Of a stretch of 64,000 bases of DNA, positions 40,683 through 50,179 are shown piece by piece (position 1 is the first letter of the stretch; the number at the start of each line of letters is the position of its first letter). The stretch is from NCBI GenBank assembly GCA_944330115.1, contig CALVIN010000003.1:124001-188000 (forward strand), given 5' to 3'. The DNA is from an uncultured Clostridia bacterium. GTDB lineage: Bacteria; Bacillota; Clostridia; Christensenellales; Borkfalkiaceae. The notes below the pieces were generated by a model. The model was not told the origin of the DNA and did no database searches. It was given only the letters and a program-made list of their open reading frames with translations. A program made the position numbers and the translations under genes.

Positions 40683-41897
40683 ATGGCAAGGTTTACTCTT
40701 CCCCGCGACCTTTATCACGGCAAGGGCGTAATGAGCGAAGTTTTGGCAGGACTTAAGGGCAAGAAGGCCATCATAGTTACCGGCGGTCATTCGATGCGCG
40801 CCGGCGGTTTCCTCGACAAGGCAGAGGCCGCCCTTAAAAAGGCAGGCATGGAAGTTTACATACTCGACGGCGTTGAGCCCGATCCCTCGGTTGTCACCGT
40901 TATGAAGGGCGCAAAGATAATGCAGGAATTCCAACCCGACTGGATAGTTGCCATGGGCGGCGGCTCGCCCATCGACGCGGCAAAGGCCATGTGGGCGTTC
41001 TATGAATATCCCGACGTCACCTTTGAATCGCTGTGCATACCCTTCAACTTCCCCGAGCTGAGGCAGAAGGCGCACTTCGTGGCCATCCCCTCTACTTCGG
41101 GCACGGCCACCGAAGTTACGGCGTTCTCCGTTATAACCGACTACGACAAGGGCATCAAGTATCCCCTTGCAGACTTCAACATCACCCCCGATATCGGCAT
41201 AATCGACTACGAGCTCGTTGAATCGCTGCCCGTAAAGCAGGTTGCATACACCGGCCTCGACGCGCTCACCCATGCGATAGAGGCGTATGTATCCACCGCC
41301 GCATGCAACTTCACCGACGGCCTCGCATTGCACGCCATAAAACTGATATTTGCCAACCTGAAGGCATCCTACGACGGCGACATGAACGCGCGCGCCGTTA
41401 TGCACGACGCACAGTGCCTCGCCGGCATGGCGTTCTCCAATGCGCTCCTCGGCATAGTGCACTCCATGGCGCACAAGTCGGGCGCGGTGTTCAAGCAGGA
41501 CGGCAAGACGGTGCACATCGTTCACGGCTGCGCGAACGCAATGTATCTGCCTAAGGTAATACAGTACAACGCAAAGGACGCGCGCGCTTTGAAGCGCTAC
41601 GGCGAGATCGCGCACCTGCTTGAGATAAGCGGCAAGGACGACGAGGAGAAGACCGAAAAGCTGATAAAGGCCATCTGCGACCTGCGCGCTTCGGTGAACG
41701 TTCCCTCCTGCATAAAGGACTATGACGACGGCCACGGCGGCAAGGTAAGCGAGGAGGAGTTCCTCTCCAAGCTCGAGAAGATGGCCGACGACGCCATAGG
41801 CGACGCATGCACGGGCTCAAACCCCAGGATCCCCACCCATCAGGAGATGGTAGACCTGTATAAGGCATGCTACTACGGCACCGACGTAGATTTCTGA
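40683..41897 (+). CDS. Iron-containing (type III) alcohol dehydrogenase
   Basis: 404 aa from ATG 40683 (CGGAGG upstream); a longer frame to 40407 spans the promoter and is not used. MARFTLPRDLYHGKGVM and IDAAKAMWAFYEYPD are typical of the butanol/1,3-propanediol dehydrogenase group. The iron-binding segment carries GLDALTHAIEAYVS and HSMAHKSGAVFKQ with HGCANA. It reduces aldehydes with NAD(P)H in fermentation. It has its own promoter and a strong terminator, and could be well expressed; codon use supports that. Confidence 0.94.
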   Translation: MARFTLPRDLYHGKGVMSEVLAGLKGKKAIIVTGGHSMRAGGFLDKAEAALKKAGMEVYILDGVEPDPSVVTVMKGAKIMQEFQPDWIVAMGGGSPIDAAKAMWAFYEYPDVTFESLCIPFNFPELRQKAHFVAIPSTSGTATEVTAFSVITDYDKGIKYPLADFNITPDIGIIDYELVESLPVKQVAYTGLDALTHAIEAYVSTAACNFTDGLALHAIKLIFANLKASYDGDMNARAVMHDAQCLAGMAFSNALLGIVHSMAHKSGAVFKQDGKTVHIVHGCANAMYLPKVIQYNAKDARALKRYGEIAHLLEISGKDDEEKTEKLIKAICDLRASVNVPSCIKDYDDGHGGKVSEEEFLSKLEKMADDAIGDACTGSNPRIPTHQEMVDLYKACYYGTDVDF

Positions 41898-41918
41898 TAA
41901 ATAATTGAGAGATGTGAC

Positions 41919-41953
41919 GGGCCGCCGCCGCGGAATTTCCGCGGCGGCGGCCC
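41919..41953 (+). terminator. Terminator of the alcohol dehydrogenase gene
   Basis: GGGCCGCCGCCGCGGAA-A-TTTCCGCGGCGGCGGCCC; no T-run follows, but the stem is very stable and 22 bp past the stop. Confidence 0.65.
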
Positions 41954-42078
41954 TGCAAATTATATGCGCGGCGCGTTTTGCGGCATACCGCGGCGCATGC
42001 TGCGGCATAATATGTTTGGGCGGCGCTGCCGACACCCTGCGCGCGGCTGATTTTGCCTTAAAATTTCGGCGCAGGTAT

Positions 42079-42108
42079 TGACATATCCGCCCCCTTTGAT
42101 GTAATATA
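42079..42108 (+). promoter_or_regulatory. Promoter of the 82-aa membrane protein gene
   Basis: TTGACA, 18 bp, TAATAT. The 80-nt leader ends with GAGGGAGAAAG before ATG 42195. Confidence 0.6.
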
Positions 42109-42194
42109 TTTGAGAGGGCGGCCTAGCCGCCAATAAATTATAGTGTAAGGGAATAAGACGTTTTGTTTTGCTCCGTTACATGAGGGAGAAAGTT

Positions 42195-42443
42195 ATGCAG
42201 GAGTTTTTAAACGAAGTAAACGGGCTGCCGCTCGTTGTGAAGGTGATACTGTGTATCCCCGTGCTCGACATCTTTTACTGCGTGTGCCGCATAGTAAAGG
42301 GCGTCGTTAAAGGCGACGTGCTGTGGATAGTGCTCGGCGTGCTCACGGTGTTCCCGGGCGCGTTCTTCATGTGGATACTCGACCTCATATGGGTACTCCT
42401 TAAGGGACACGGCATACTTATGGGCGACAGCTACCTCGGCTGA
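42195..42443 (+). CDS. Small membrane protein (82 aa), paralogue of the next gene
   Basis: ATG 42195 follows GAGGGAGAAAG. Two hydrophobic helices (LVVKVILCIPVLDIFYCVCR and DVLWIVLGVLTVFPGAFFMW) flank a short RIVKGVVKGD loop, and the C-terminus reads LDLIWVLLKGHG. It has no known function. The next gene, on the opposite strand, has the same pattern, so the pair probably arose by duplication. A strong terminator follows. Confidence 0.7.
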   Translation: MQEFLNEVNGLPLVVKVILCIPVLDIFYCVCRIVKGVVKGDVLWIVLGVLTVFPGAFFMWILDLIWVLLKGHGILMGDSYLG

Positions 42444-42513
42444 TCGGGCCGTAAGCGCCGCATTACACGCAAAAAATAATACTTGCCCGCATCTGCGGGA
42501 CAGAGGGAAGGTG

Positions 42514-42546
42514 CAGGCTGCCGCGAAAATTTTTCGCGGCAGCCTG
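42514..42546 (+). terminator. Terminator of the 82-aa gene
   Basis: A 15-bp stem starting CAGGCTGCCGCGAAA, ATTT loop region, then CCGGTTTTTA. Confidence 0.88.
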
Positions 42547-42676
42547 CCGGTTTTTATATATTTATTTATTTTTAAAATGCGGCGCGCGGGCGCGTAATTT
42601 TGATACATGCCCCGCCGAAAAGCGCGCGCACCTTATAAAAGCGTGGCGGCGATATACATTTTCAATACAAAAAATA

Positions 42677-42702
42677 CGGGCGCGCCGATTTCGGCACGCC
42701 CG
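42677..42702 (-). terminator. Terminator of the 73-aa gene
   Basis: CGGGCGCGCCGA-TT-TCGGCACGCCCG with a mismatch; on the minus strand it is followed by TATTTTTTG. Confidence 0.8.
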
Positions 42703-42711
42703 CGTTTGTTC

Positions 42712-42933
42712 TCACTGGAAGCACAACTTTTTGAAGAGAAGGCACCAAATCATGTCGACCCAGCCTACGACAATGCCGAGGAAGGTAACGACTATGCAGA
42801 TAACTAATCTTAAAACACCGCCCTTCTTGATGAAAGTTCCCCACCTTACTATAATTTCAACGACCCAGTTTACGCCGGGAATAAGGAGAAGGAGAATCTG
42901 AACAAGACGAGGCAGTTTATTGAACCAGGTCAT
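42712..42933 (-). CDS. Small membrane protein (73 aa), paralogue of the gene before
   Basis: ATG 42933 has AAAGGAG 6 bases upstream; the GTG at 42939 lies too close to it. Two hydrophobic helices and a hydrophilic R-W-G-T-F-I-K-K-G-G loop follow the layout of the 82-aa protein (N-x-LP start; W-x-D-x-IW-x-LL end). The genes converge on two strong terminators. The function is unknown; a small stress or cell-envelope role would fit, but nothing here shows it. Confidence 0.68.
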   Translation of the reverse strand: MTWFNKLPRLVQILLLLIPGVNWVVEIIVRWGTFIKKGGVLRLVICIVVTFLGIVVGWVDMIWCLLFKKLCFQ

Positions 42934-43017
42934 ACACAACTCCTTTAAATATTTTTGTAACTATATTATATCACACCGAGCGGGCATGTCAATAGAATGA
43001 AAATAAAATTTTTTGGC

Positions 43018-43050
43018 AGTTCACAAAATTCTTCGGCTGGTACCGCCGCT
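43018..43050 (-). repeat. Truncated copy of the multi-hairpin element
   Basis: TTCACAAAATTCTTCGGCTG keeps one arm of hairpin 3; the rest is missing. GC-rich repeat fragments follow up to the terminator at 43181. Confidence 0.6.
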
Positions 43051-43180
43051 TTTTTAACCCTTCCGCCCCGTATGCATAAACGCATACGGGGCACCTTCCC
43101 TTCAGGGACGGCAAGTGAAACCCCTCCCTACCCTCCCCTTCGAGGAGAGACGAGAGCGGCTGTTTTACCATACAAAAAAA

Positions 43181-43202
43181 ATGCCGTGCGGATGCACGGC
43201 AT
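43181..43202 (-). terminator. Terminator of the ribosomal supercluster
   Basis: ATGCCGTGC-GGAT-GCACGGCAT, 12 bp past the rplQ stop, followed on the minus strand by TTTTTTT. Confidence 0.9.
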
Positions 43203-43213
43203 TTTTAATAAAT

Positions 43214-43720
43214 TCAGATAAGTTCGATGATGGCTTCCTCGGCCGCGTCGCCGCGCCTTTCGCCGAGCAGGTAGATGCGGGTGTAACCGCCGCCCTGACC
43301 TACTTCTTCCTTGCGCTGAGCGTACTTGGGAGCTATTTCGTTGAAGAGCTTTTCCATAAGGGGATGCTGCACGTCCTTGGTGCGGGCCTTGAAGTCGGAC
43401 TTCTTTTCGGAGAAGGTCTTAACTTCCTGAAGGTCACGCAGCTTCGACATTATGTCGCGGCGGGCGGCAAGCTTTTTGGGCGTATCCTTTATGGACTTTA
43501 CGGTAACTTCCTTGCCCTTCTTGTCTTTGGTGACAACGTCGATCTCTTCGTTGAGGTCGTAAACGTTTACAGCCTTGGTTATTATTTTTTCAACGTACGG
43601 CTGAAGCTGCTTTGCTCTTGCCGCAGTCGTCTTTATTTTGCCGTACCACAGGAGCTCGGATGCCTGATTCCTGAGTATAGCCATTCTCTGCTTGGTAGTT
43701 CTTCCTAATTTACCGGGCAT
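43214..43720 (-). CDS. rplQ: Ribosomal protein L17
   Basis: 168 aa, longer than the usual ~120-130. The core MPGKLGRTTKQRMAILRNQA is standard. A roughly 40-aa insertion around VVTKDKKGKEVTVKSIKDTP is charged and probably surface-exposed; it occurs in some Clostridia L17. L17 helps assemble the 50S exit-tunnel side. It is the last gene of the supercluster, 4 bp after rpoA, followed by its terminator. Confidence 0.95.
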   Translation of the reverse strand: MPGKLGRTTKQRMAILRNQASELLWYGKIKTTAARAKQLQPYVEKIITKAVNVYDLNEEIDVVTKDKKGKEVTVKSIKDTPKKLAARRDIMSKLRDLQEVKTFSEKKSDFKARTKDVQHPLMEKLFNEIAPKYAQRKEEVGQGGGYTRIYLLGERRGDAAEEAIIELI

Positions 43721-43724
43721 TTTT

Positions 43725-44678
43725 TTAGTCCTCCTTGTTTGCGAGTGAAAGTCCGTATGACTGAAGCTTTAAGATGACTTCATCGAGCGACTTCCTGCCG
43801 AGGTTCCTTACCTTCAGCATCTCGTCTTCCGTCTTTCTCGTCAGATCTTCGACGGTGTGTATACCTGCGCGCTTTAAGCAGTTGTAGGAGCGCACGGAGA
43901 GATCCATCTCCTCGATGGCCATGGCGAGCACCTGCTGCTGCTTGTCGTCTTCGTTCTTTACCAGGATATCCATGCCCTTTATCGTATCCGAAAGGTTGAC
44001 AAAGAGGCTGATGTGGTCCTGCATTATCTTTGCCGCAAGGGAAACAATCTCCTTTGCGCTGAACGCGCCGTTGGTCCAGACTTCCAGAACGAGCTTGTCG
44101 TAGTCGGTGTTCTGGCCTACGCGCGTGCTTTCTACGTTGTAGTTTACCTTCTTTACGGGGGTATAGATGGAGTCGATGGGGATGTAGTCGATAAGGTCGC
44201 TGCGCGTGTGGTCGGCGCCCTTATAGCCCCTGCCCCTGCCTATCGTGATCTCCATGTCGATCTTGGAGCCGGCGTCGACGTGGCATATATACTGGTCGCC
44301 GTTGATTATCTCTATCTCGGCGTCCTGCTCGATATCGCTCGCCCTTACGTCGGCGGGGCCCTCTTTGTAGAGGTGAACAACTTTTACGTAATCTTTATCG
44401 GTTACTTTGGTTTTTATTGCCAGCGTTTTGAGGTTTAAGATGATCTCGGTTACGTCCTCTTTAACGCCGGGCACAGCCGAAAACTCGTGCTTTACGCTGC
44501 CGTCCAAAAACCTTATTCCCTGCGCCGCCGCACCGGGGAGCGCGGACAGGAGTATTCTTCTAAGGCAGTTGCCTATTGTAAGACCGAAGCCCTTTTCGAG
44601 CGGTTCCACCACGACCTTTGCGTACGACTGGTCGTCGCTTTCTTCCACTTCGATCCTGGGCATATCCATTTCGATCAT
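43725..44678 (-). CDS. rpoA: RNA polymerase alpha subunit
   Basis: 317 aa. The N-terminal dimerisation domain carries [20 protein letters not shown], and the C-terminal domain (alphaCTD), [20 protein letters not shown], binds UP elements and activators. Alpha forms the scaffold of RNA polymerase. It lies between rpsD and rplQ as in most Bacteria. Confidence 0.98.
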   Translation of the reverse strand: MIEMDMPRIEVEESDDQSYAKVVVEPLEKGFGLTIGNCLRRILLSALPGAAAQGIRFLDGSVKHEFSAVPGVKEDVTEIILNLKTLAIKTKVTDKDYVKVVHLYKEGPADVRASDIEQDAEIEIINGDQYICHVDAGSKIDMEITIGRGRGYKGADHTRSDLIDYIPIDSIYTPVKKVNYNVESTRVGQNTDYDKLVLEVWTNGAFSAKEIVSLAAKIMQDHISLFVNLSDTIKGMDILVKNEDDKQQQVLAMAIEEMDLSVRSYNCLKRAGIHTVEDLTRKTEDEMLKVRNLGRKSLDEVILKLQSYGLSLANKED

Positions 44679-44706
44679 TATACTACCTCCTTATATTCGG
44701 TTATTA

Positions 44707-45333
44707 TTACTTGGAGTACAGCTCGACGATCATATGCTCTGCGATCTGGCTGTCGATATCCGCCCTTACGGGGAGCTCGAGGACCTTGCCTTCGAGTTTT
44801 TCGGAATCGAACTCAAGCCACTTGGGCATATTCGCCGCGGGTTTGGAGCCCTTTACCTCCGCAAAGAATTTGTTGCCCGTCTTGCTCTCTTTAACGGCGA
44901 TAACGTCGCCCTTCTTTACGATGTAGGAGGGGATGTTTACCTTTTTGCCGTTTACGGTGAAGTGGCCGTGGTTGACGAGCTGCCTTGCCTGCGCGCGCGA
45001 TGCGCCGATGCCGAGGCGGAACACAACGTTATCGAGCCTTCTTTCAAGGAGGGAGAGCATGTTTTCACCGGTGATGCCCTTCATGCGGTCGGCACGCTCG
45101 TAATACTCTCTGAACTGGCCTTCCTGAACGCCGTAGATCCTCTTTACCTTCTGCTTCTCGCGAAGCTGCTGGCCGTATTCGGATACCTTCTTTCTGCCGG
45201 TACCGTGCTGGCCGGGGGCCATGGGCCTCTTTTCGAACGGGCACTTGCCCGTGTAGCATTTATCGCCCTTTAAAAAGAGCTTTCCGCCTTCTCTTCTGCA
45301 GAGGCGGCACTTTGCTTCTCTGTAAGTCGCCAT
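44707..45333 (-). CDS. rpsD: Ribosomal protein S4
   Basis: 208 aa. S4 nucleates 30S assembly on the 16S 5' domain. The S4 RNA-binding domain [20 protein letters not shown] is clear, and an N-terminal zinc-type Cys motif [10 protein letters not shown] with [11 protein letters not shown] is present. It is a potential regulator of the alpha operon, as in other Bacteria; no leader structure could be identified. Confidence 0.98.
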   Translation of the reverse strand: MATYREAKCRLCRREGGKLFLKGDKCYTGKCPFEKRPMAPGQHGTGRKKVSEYGQQLREKQKVKRIYGVQEGQFREYYERADRMKGITGENMLSLLERRLDNVVFRLGIGASRAQARQLVNHGHFTVNGKKVNIPSYIVKKGDVIAVKESKTGNKFFAEVKGSKPAANMPKWLEFDSEKLEGKVLELPVRADIDSQIAEHMIVELYSK

Positions 45334-45351
45334 TTTACACTCTCCTTAAAC

Positions 45352-45750
45352 TTAAACTCTGCGGCGCTTGGGGGGCCTGCAACCATTGTGGGGGATGGGG
45401 GATACGTCGGATATCAAGGTTATCTCAACATCGCATGCGGCTATCGCCCTTATTGCCGATTCCCTGCCCGCGCCGGGGCCCTTTACATACACTTCCACCG
45501 AGCGGAGGCCGTGCTCTTTTGCTGCCTTTACCGCGGTCTCCGTTGCCATCTGTGCGGCGAACGGCGTGCCCTTACGGCTGCCCTTGTAGCCGAGGCTGCC
45601 CGCGCTCGACCATGCGATCGCGTTGCCCTGTGCGTCGGTTACCGTAACTAAGGTGTTGTTGAAAGACGACTGAATATGAACCTGGCCCTTGTCAACCTTT
45701 TTGAGCTCTTTGCGCTTTCTTACGGTTGCGGCCTTTTTTGTAGCTGCCAT
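45352..45750 (-). CDS. rpsK: Ribosomal protein S11
   Basis: 132 aa. It is a 30S platform protein that contacts the mRNA path. The motif [18 protein letters not shown] and the C-terminus [20 protein letters not shown] are family hallmarks. The N-terminal tail is basic. It is spaced by 17 bp from rpsM and by 18 bp from rpsD. Confidence 0.98.
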   Translation of the reverse strand: MAATKKAATVRKRKELKKVDKGQVHIQSSFNNTLVTVTDAQGNAIAWSSAGSLGYKGSRKGTPFAAQMATETAVKAAKEHGLRSVEVYVKGPGAGRESAIRAIAACDVEITLISDVSPIPHNGCRPPKRRRV

Positions 45751-45767
45751 TTAATTACGTCCTCCTA

Positions 45768-46142
45768 TTACTTTGCGCCCTTCTTTTTGGCGACGGTACG
45801 GCGGGGGCCCTTCCTGGTCCTCGCGTTTCTCTTGGTAGACTGTCCGCGTACGGGAAGTCCCTTTCTGTGCCTGATGCCGCGATAGCATCCTATTTCCATA
45901 AGGCGCTTGATGTTGAGGGATACTTCAGAGCGAAGTTCGCCCTCCACCCTCACGTTATGGTCGATATATTCCCTGAGCTTGGAAACCGTCGTTTCGTCGA
46001 GGTCCTTCACGCGGGTATCGGGATCGACGCCCGTTGCGGCAAGGATCTTTTTAGACGTTGCAAGCCCGATGCCGTAGATATAGGTGAGACCTATCTCTAT
46101 TCTCTTCTCTCTGGGTAAATCCACACCGGCAATACGTGCCAT
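45768..46142 (-). CDS. rpsM: Ribosomal protein S13
   Basis: 124 aa from ATG 46142 ([18 protein letters not shown]); a TTG at 46151 lies nearer to GGAGG but would add three residues before the conserved start. S13 bridges 30S and 50S. The basic C-terminus [18 protein letters not shown] is typical. Confidence 0.97.
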   Translation of the reverse strand: MARIAGVDLPREKRIEIGLTYIYGIGLATSKKILAATGVDPDTRVKDLDETTVSKLREYIDHNVRVEGELRSEVSLNIKRLMEIGCYRGIRHRKGLPVRGQSTKRNARTRKGPRRTVAKKKGAK

Positions 46143-46396
46143 AGATTTCAAATTCCTCCGTTTAAACTTTTCTTTGAATTGGTTGTTTGTATGCTATGTC
46201 AACCGCCTCGGCCGCACGCGCAAAATGTGGAATGGGCGCGCGCCGCCTTCGGCGCAATTATTTTTGTATTCACGGGCGGCGGAAGCCGCCCTAAATATTT
46301 GAAGTTCAAAGGGCGAAACCGCCCGTTCAGGCCTCTACGGGGCTAAGCACAGGGCGGAGCCTTGCGCTTTAAGCGGCTTTTTGCCCGCCCCCTATA
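46143..46396. other. 254-bp gap inside the ribosomal cluster (rpmJ-rpsM)
   Basis: No gene seen. It has GC-rich hairpins (GGGCGGC-GGAA-GCCGCCC at 46275-46292) and TTTTTG words. The distance is long for these genes and could hold an internal promoter or an attenuator, but no promoter box is clear. Confidence 0.45.
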
Positions 46397-46513
46397 TCAG
46401 CCCTGGCGCTGCTTATGGCTCTTGTTCTTGGAACAGATGACCATAACTTTGCCGTTTCTCTTTATGATCTTGCATTTGTCGCACATAGGCTTTACAGAAG
46501 GTCTAACTTTCAT
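46397..46513 (-). CDS. rpmJ: Ribosomal protein L36
   Basis: 38 aa, too short for most ORF callers. It begins [20 protein letters not shown] and ends SHKQRQG, with zinc ligands in CDKC, C and H (ICSKNKSH). L36 is a small 50S protein needed late in assembly. It lies between infA and rpsM, the normal place. Confidence 0.97.
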   Translation of the reverse strand: MKVRPSVKPMCDKCKIIKRNGKVMVICSKNKSHKQRQG

Positions 46514-46645
46514 TTCGATACCTCAAAAAAATCTGATTTTTTGCACCCGCGCCCTTGGCGCAAGGCCGTTTTGCGTGCATGCCGCGCTTTGCGGCAGCGT
46601 ATAAACTCTATTCCCCGCAGCGCGGGGCTGCGGCTTTGCCGAAAA

Positions 46646-46867
46646 CTATGACTTGCTGCGCCACGTTATCCTGCCCTTGGTGAGGTCGTACGGGCTCATT
46701 TCAAGTTTTACCATGTCGCCTTCGATGATCCTTATATAGTTCATGCGAAGTTTGCCTGAAATGTAGGCCGTAATAACATAACCGTTTGCGAGCTGAACTT
46801 TGAAATTGGCGTTGGGAAGGCACTCTATCACCCTGCCCTCTGCTTCAATAACATCGTTTTTAGACAT
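46646..46867 (-). CDS. infA: Translation initiation factor IF-1
   Basis: 73 aa, all S1-like/OB fold. IF-1 binds the A site during initiation and helps IF-2 and IF-3. The [20 protein letters not shown] start and [20 protein letters not shown] are conserved. Its 5' end overlaps the KOW gene by 8 bp, so the two are coupled. Confidence 0.98.
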   Translation of the reverse strand: MSKNDVIEAEGRVIECLPNANFKVQLANGYVITAYISGKLRMNYIRIIEGDMVKLEMSPYDLTKGRITWRSKS

Positions 46868-47180
46868 CGTTTCCTCCGATATTATCTTCCCCTTCGGGGG
46901 AGCTTGCCGCGGCGCCGAAAACTTTGAGCGCCGAATATATCTCGCTGTCGAACACCTTGCCGCCGTAAGAAAACTTTTCGGCGATGGCCTCCGCCCTCTG
47001 GGGCAGGAGCTTTAAGTGCTTCAAGCTCTTTTTTTTGGGAGAGGCAAGCTTTTTGTAGTTGCCGTCGCAGACGAGCACGAAGCCGCCCGGGAGCACCTCT
47101 TTTATGATGTAATACCTGCCTGCGTCCCTGCCCTGCGTGCTTAACGCTATGCCGCCGGGCACCGCATCTTTAACTTTCAT
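46860..47180 (-). CDS. KOW-domain RNA-binding protein
   Basis: 106 aa. The KOW/L14e-like motif [20 protein letters not shown] is followed by a basic [12 protein letters not shown]. Proteins of this type occur in Clostridia between map and infA and are annotated as KOW or ribosomal-protein-L14e-like; a role in ribosome biogenesis or translation is likely but unproven. It overlaps infA and lies 24 bp past map. Confidence 0.88.
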   Translation of the reverse strand: MKVKDAVPGGIALSTQGRDAGRYYIIKEVLPGGFVLVCDGNYKKLASPKKKSLKHLKLLPQRAEAIAEKFSYGGKVFDSEIYSALKVFGAAASSPEGEDNIGGNDV

Positions 47181-47204
47181 ATATTTTGGCCCTCACCCTG
47201 TGTT

Positions 47205-47954
47205 TTAAAGCGTGAGTATCTCCACGCCGTCCTCGGTGATGAGCACTGTGTTTTCGTAGTGAGCGGCAGGCTTGCCGTCCATCGTGCGGATGGTCCAGCC
47301 GTCCTTTGCGTCCTGCCACACTTTCCAGGTGCCCATGTTTATCATGGGCTCTATGCATATGGTCATGCCCGCCTTTAAGCGTATGCCCGTGCCCTTCCTT
47401 CCGAAGTTGGGGACGGAGGGCTCTTCGTGCATTTCGCGGCCGATGCCGTGCCCCGTGAGGGCGCGCACCACGCCGTAGCCGTTGGCCTCTGCATAGGTCT
47501 GCACCGCGTAGCCGATATCGTACAGCGGCGTGCCCGCCTTTAAGCCCACTATCGCCTTGAAGAAGCACTCTTCGGTGACCTTTACCAGCCTCCTCTTCTC
47601 CTCGGATACGTTTCCGATTAAAAAGGTGCGGGCGGCGTCGCCGTTAAAGCCGTTCTTTTCGGCGGTGATGTCGACGCTGACTATGTCGCCGTCGACGATA
47701 ATCACGTCGTCCGAGGGTATGCCGTGCACTACCACGTCGTTTACCGAAACGCAGGCGCTGGCGGGGTAGCCCTCGTAGCCGAGGCTGGAGGGGTAGGCAC
47801 CGCAGGAGGTGATGTACCTGTATACAAGTTCGTCCACTTCCTTGGTGGTCATGCCCGCCTTTATGTTTTTGCCTACAAATTCAAGCGTTTCTTTTACTAT
47901 CCTGCAGGGCTCGCGCATGAGCTCGAGCTCTTCGGGCGTCTTTATGTGGATCAT
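47205..47954 (-). CDS. map: Methionine aminopeptidase, type I
   Basis: 249 aa. It removes N-terminal Met from new proteins. The metal ligands (two Asp, His, two Glu) are at the expected places: VDGDIVSVDITAEKNGFNGD, LTGHGIGREMHEEPSV, and CIEPMINMGT. Its substrates include the ribosomal proteins made from this cluster. One base pair separates it from adk. Confidence 0.97.
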   Translation of the reverse strand: MIHIKTPEELELMREPCRIVKETLEFVGKNIKAGMTTKEVDELVYRYITSCGAYPSSLGYEGYPASACVSVNDVVVHGIPSDDVIIVDGDIVSVDITAEKNGFNGDAARTFLIGNVSEEKRRLVKVTEECFFKAIVGLKAGTPLYDIGYAVQTYAEANGYGVVRALTGHGIGREMHEEPSVPNFGRKGTGIRLKAGMTICIEPMINMGTWKVWQDAKDGWTIRTMDGKPAAHYENTVLITEDGVEILTL

Positions 47955-47955
47955 C

Positions 47956-48588
47956 TTATTTTATAATTGCGTCGAGCTTTTCGCATATCATTGCGAATAC
48001 TCCGTCGGGAGAGGCCGTGCCGCATTCTATGGTGATAAGCTTGCCCTGCGCGCCGTAATAATCGATGAGCGGGGCGGTCTGCGTTTGGTAGGTCTTTAAC
48101 CTTGCCCCCACCGTTTCGGGATTGTCGTCGTCGCGCTGATAGAGGGGTTTGCCGCACTTTTCGCACGTAGTCCTGCCGCCGAGGGTGGATACGTGGTAGC
48201 TTGCGCCGCAGCTGCATACGCGCCTGCCGCATATTCTGTCCATGAGGAGCGCGGGATCTACCGAAATGTTTATGCAGGCGTCGACGCGAGCGAACTTATC
48301 GAGCTCCTGCGCCTGGAAGAGGTTGCGGGGGAAGCCGTCGAGCATGTAGCCCGCCTTTACGTCCTCCTGCTGAAGTCTGTCTTTTACGATATCGCAGGTG
48401 ACGGAATCGGGGACGAGCTGACCGGCGTCTATGTAGCTCTTTGCCACCTTGCCGATGGGCGTGCCGCCCTTGATGTTTGCCCTGAAGATATCGCCGGTAG
48501 AGATATGCACTAAGTTATACTTCTTTTCGAGCAGCGCCGCCTGAGTGCCCTTGCCGGCACCGGGCGCGCCCAACAGCACGATATTCAT
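47956..48588 (-). CDS. adk: Adenylate kinase
   Basis: 210 aa. It balances ATP, ADP and AMP. The P-loop is GAPGAGKGTQ, and the LID domain (RVCSCGASYH ... CEKCG) holds a zinc site with four Cys. One pair reads C-S-C where the common form is C-x-x-C, so the zinc geometry may be unusual or another ligand may take part. It lies between secY and map. Confidence 0.97.
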   Translation of the reverse strand: MNIVLLGAPGAGKGTQAALLEKKYNLVHISTGDIFRANIKGGTPIGKVAKSYIDAGQLVPDSVTCDIVKDRLQQEDVKAGYMLDGFPRNLFQAQELDKFARVDACINISVDPALLMDRICGRRVCSCGASYHVSTLGGRTTCEKCGKPLYQRDDDNPETVGARLKTYQTQTAPLIDYYGAQGKLITIECGTASPDGVFAMICEKLDAIIK

Positions 48589-48640
48589 TGGATGTCCCTC
48601 CTCTTCTATTAAATTATTGTATATGCAACTGTTTTACGGT

Positions 48641-48664
48641 ATCTCTGCGCCAAAGCGCAGAGAT
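48641..48664 (-). terminator. Perfect hairpin between secY and adk
   Basis: ATCTCTGCGC-CAAA-GCGCAGAGAT (10 bp). It lies in a 184-bp gap within the cluster. With no T-run it may act as a processing or attenuation site rather than a terminator. Confidence 0.5.
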
Positions 48665-48772
48665 ACTGCGCAACTTGTAATTTGATTTGCCGCAATGCGA
48701 CGGATTGTCGTTTGCCTGTACTTTTGTCCGAGGCCAACCGTTGCAGAGATGCTACGCATATATGCGGCGGTA

Positions 48773-50143
48773 TTACTTCAAAAATCCTTTGTAATTCTTC
48801 ATCATCAGCTGCGACTGGAGCTGCTTATCGAGCTCGAGCGCAACGGATACTACGATGAGGATACCGGTGGTGGAGAACACGCTCAGAAGGCTGGTATCCG
48901 TCGTGATGCCCGTTACCATTACTATTATGCTGAGTATGGAGGGAACGAGCGCAACGAGCGAGAGATATATCGCGCCGAAGAGCGTTATTCTGTTGGATAT
49001 TTTGCGAAGGTAATCTGCAGTGGGCTTGCCGGGGCGGATGCCCTGAATGAAGCCGCCGTTCTGCTGAATGGTCTTGGATACGTCCTCGGGATTGAACTGC
49101 ATCGACGAATAGAAGAACGCGAATGCGAAGATGAGGAGGCACAGAACTACCAGATATATGAGCTGGCCGTACCATGCGCCGCTGCCCGAGAACCACTCTG
49201 CAACGCCCTGCTCGAAGCCGCTGCCCGGCCAGAACAGGCTGGCGAGCATGCCGGGGAAGCTTATGATGGCAAACGCGAAGATGAGGGGCATAACGCCGCC
49301 GCCCGCTATCCTGATGGGTATCACGGAGGACTGGCCGCCGTACATCTTGCGTCCCTTCACCTGCTTTGCATACTGAACGGGGATGCGCCTTTCGGAGAGG
49401 TCGACCGCGACTATCGCGGTGAACTCTAAGAGCGTGAGTACTATAAACCCTATCACTTCCCACAGAGGAGCGAGGCCGTATTCGGCGCTGCCTATCTGCG
49501 AGAGCTTGGTAACTATCGTGAGGCCGGCGGTGGATATGATGCCCACGAAGATGATGAGCGATATGCCGTTGCCGATGCCGTATTCGGTTATCCTTTCGCC
49601 GATGAACATTACGAGCATGGCGCCCGCGGTGTATACGACTACGAGGAATATGCCGCCTATCCAGGTGGCAGCCGTGTCGGAGAGAAGTCCGCCCTCGCCG
49701 CCGCCGAACATGACGAGCTTTAATGCACTTTCTTCGCCGTTGATGGCGATGTTTACTATGATGCCAATTGCCTGCGCTACGGCGAGCAAAATGGTTACGT
49801 AGCGCGTTATCTGCGCTATCTTCTTCCTGCCCTCTTCACCCTGGCGCGAGAGGCGCTCGAGTGCGGGGATGCCGACGGTAAGCAGCTGAATGATTATCGA
49901 GGCGTTGATGTACGGGCTTATGCCGAGCGCGAACAGCGTCGCGTTGGAGAGCGACGAACCTGTTATCGACGACATCAGCTCGAGGAAGTCGTAATTTGCT
50001 ATCGCGTTGCCAAACACATCGGAATCGATGCCGGGCACGGGAATGTAACATCCTATCCTGAAGATCAGCAGCAGCAACAGGGTTATCCATATCTTTTTGC
50101 GGATCTCCTTGACTTTAAAACAATTCTTTATTGTTTCAAACAT
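48773..50143 (-). CDS. secY: Protein translocase SecY
   Basis: 456 aa with ten membrane helices. It is the channel of the Sec translocon. The SecY signatures are GIDSDVFGNAIANYDFLELM in helix 1-2 and ISPYINASIIIQLLTVGIPA. The C-terminus ends MKNYKGFLK. It sits between rplO and adk, as in most Firmicutes. Confidence 0.98.
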   Translation of the reverse strand: MFETIKNCFKVKEIRKKIWITLLLLLIFRIGCYIPVPGIDSDVFGNAIANYDFLELMSSITGSSLSNATLFALGISPYINASIIIQLLTVGIPALERLSRQGEEGRKKIAQITRYVTILLAVAQAIGIIVNIAINGEESALKLVMFGGGEGGLLSDTAATWIGGIFLVVVYTAGAMLVMFIGERITEYGIGNGISLIIFVGIISTAGLTIVTKLSQIGSAEYGLAPLWEVIGFIVLTLLEFTAIVAVDLSERRIPVQYAKQVKGRKMYGGQSSVIPIRIAGGGVMPLIFAFAIISFPGMLASLFWPGSGFEQGVAEWFSGSGAWYGQLIYLVVLCLLIFAFAFFYSSMQFNPEDVSKTIQQNGGFIQGIRPGKPTADYLRKISNRITLFGAIYLSLVALVPSILSIIVMVTGITTDTSLLSVFSTTGILIVVSVALELDKQLQSQLMMKNYKGFLK

Positions 50144-50179
50144 TTCTACCCCTTTGCGGCGAAAGCGCCGCGAAATGAA

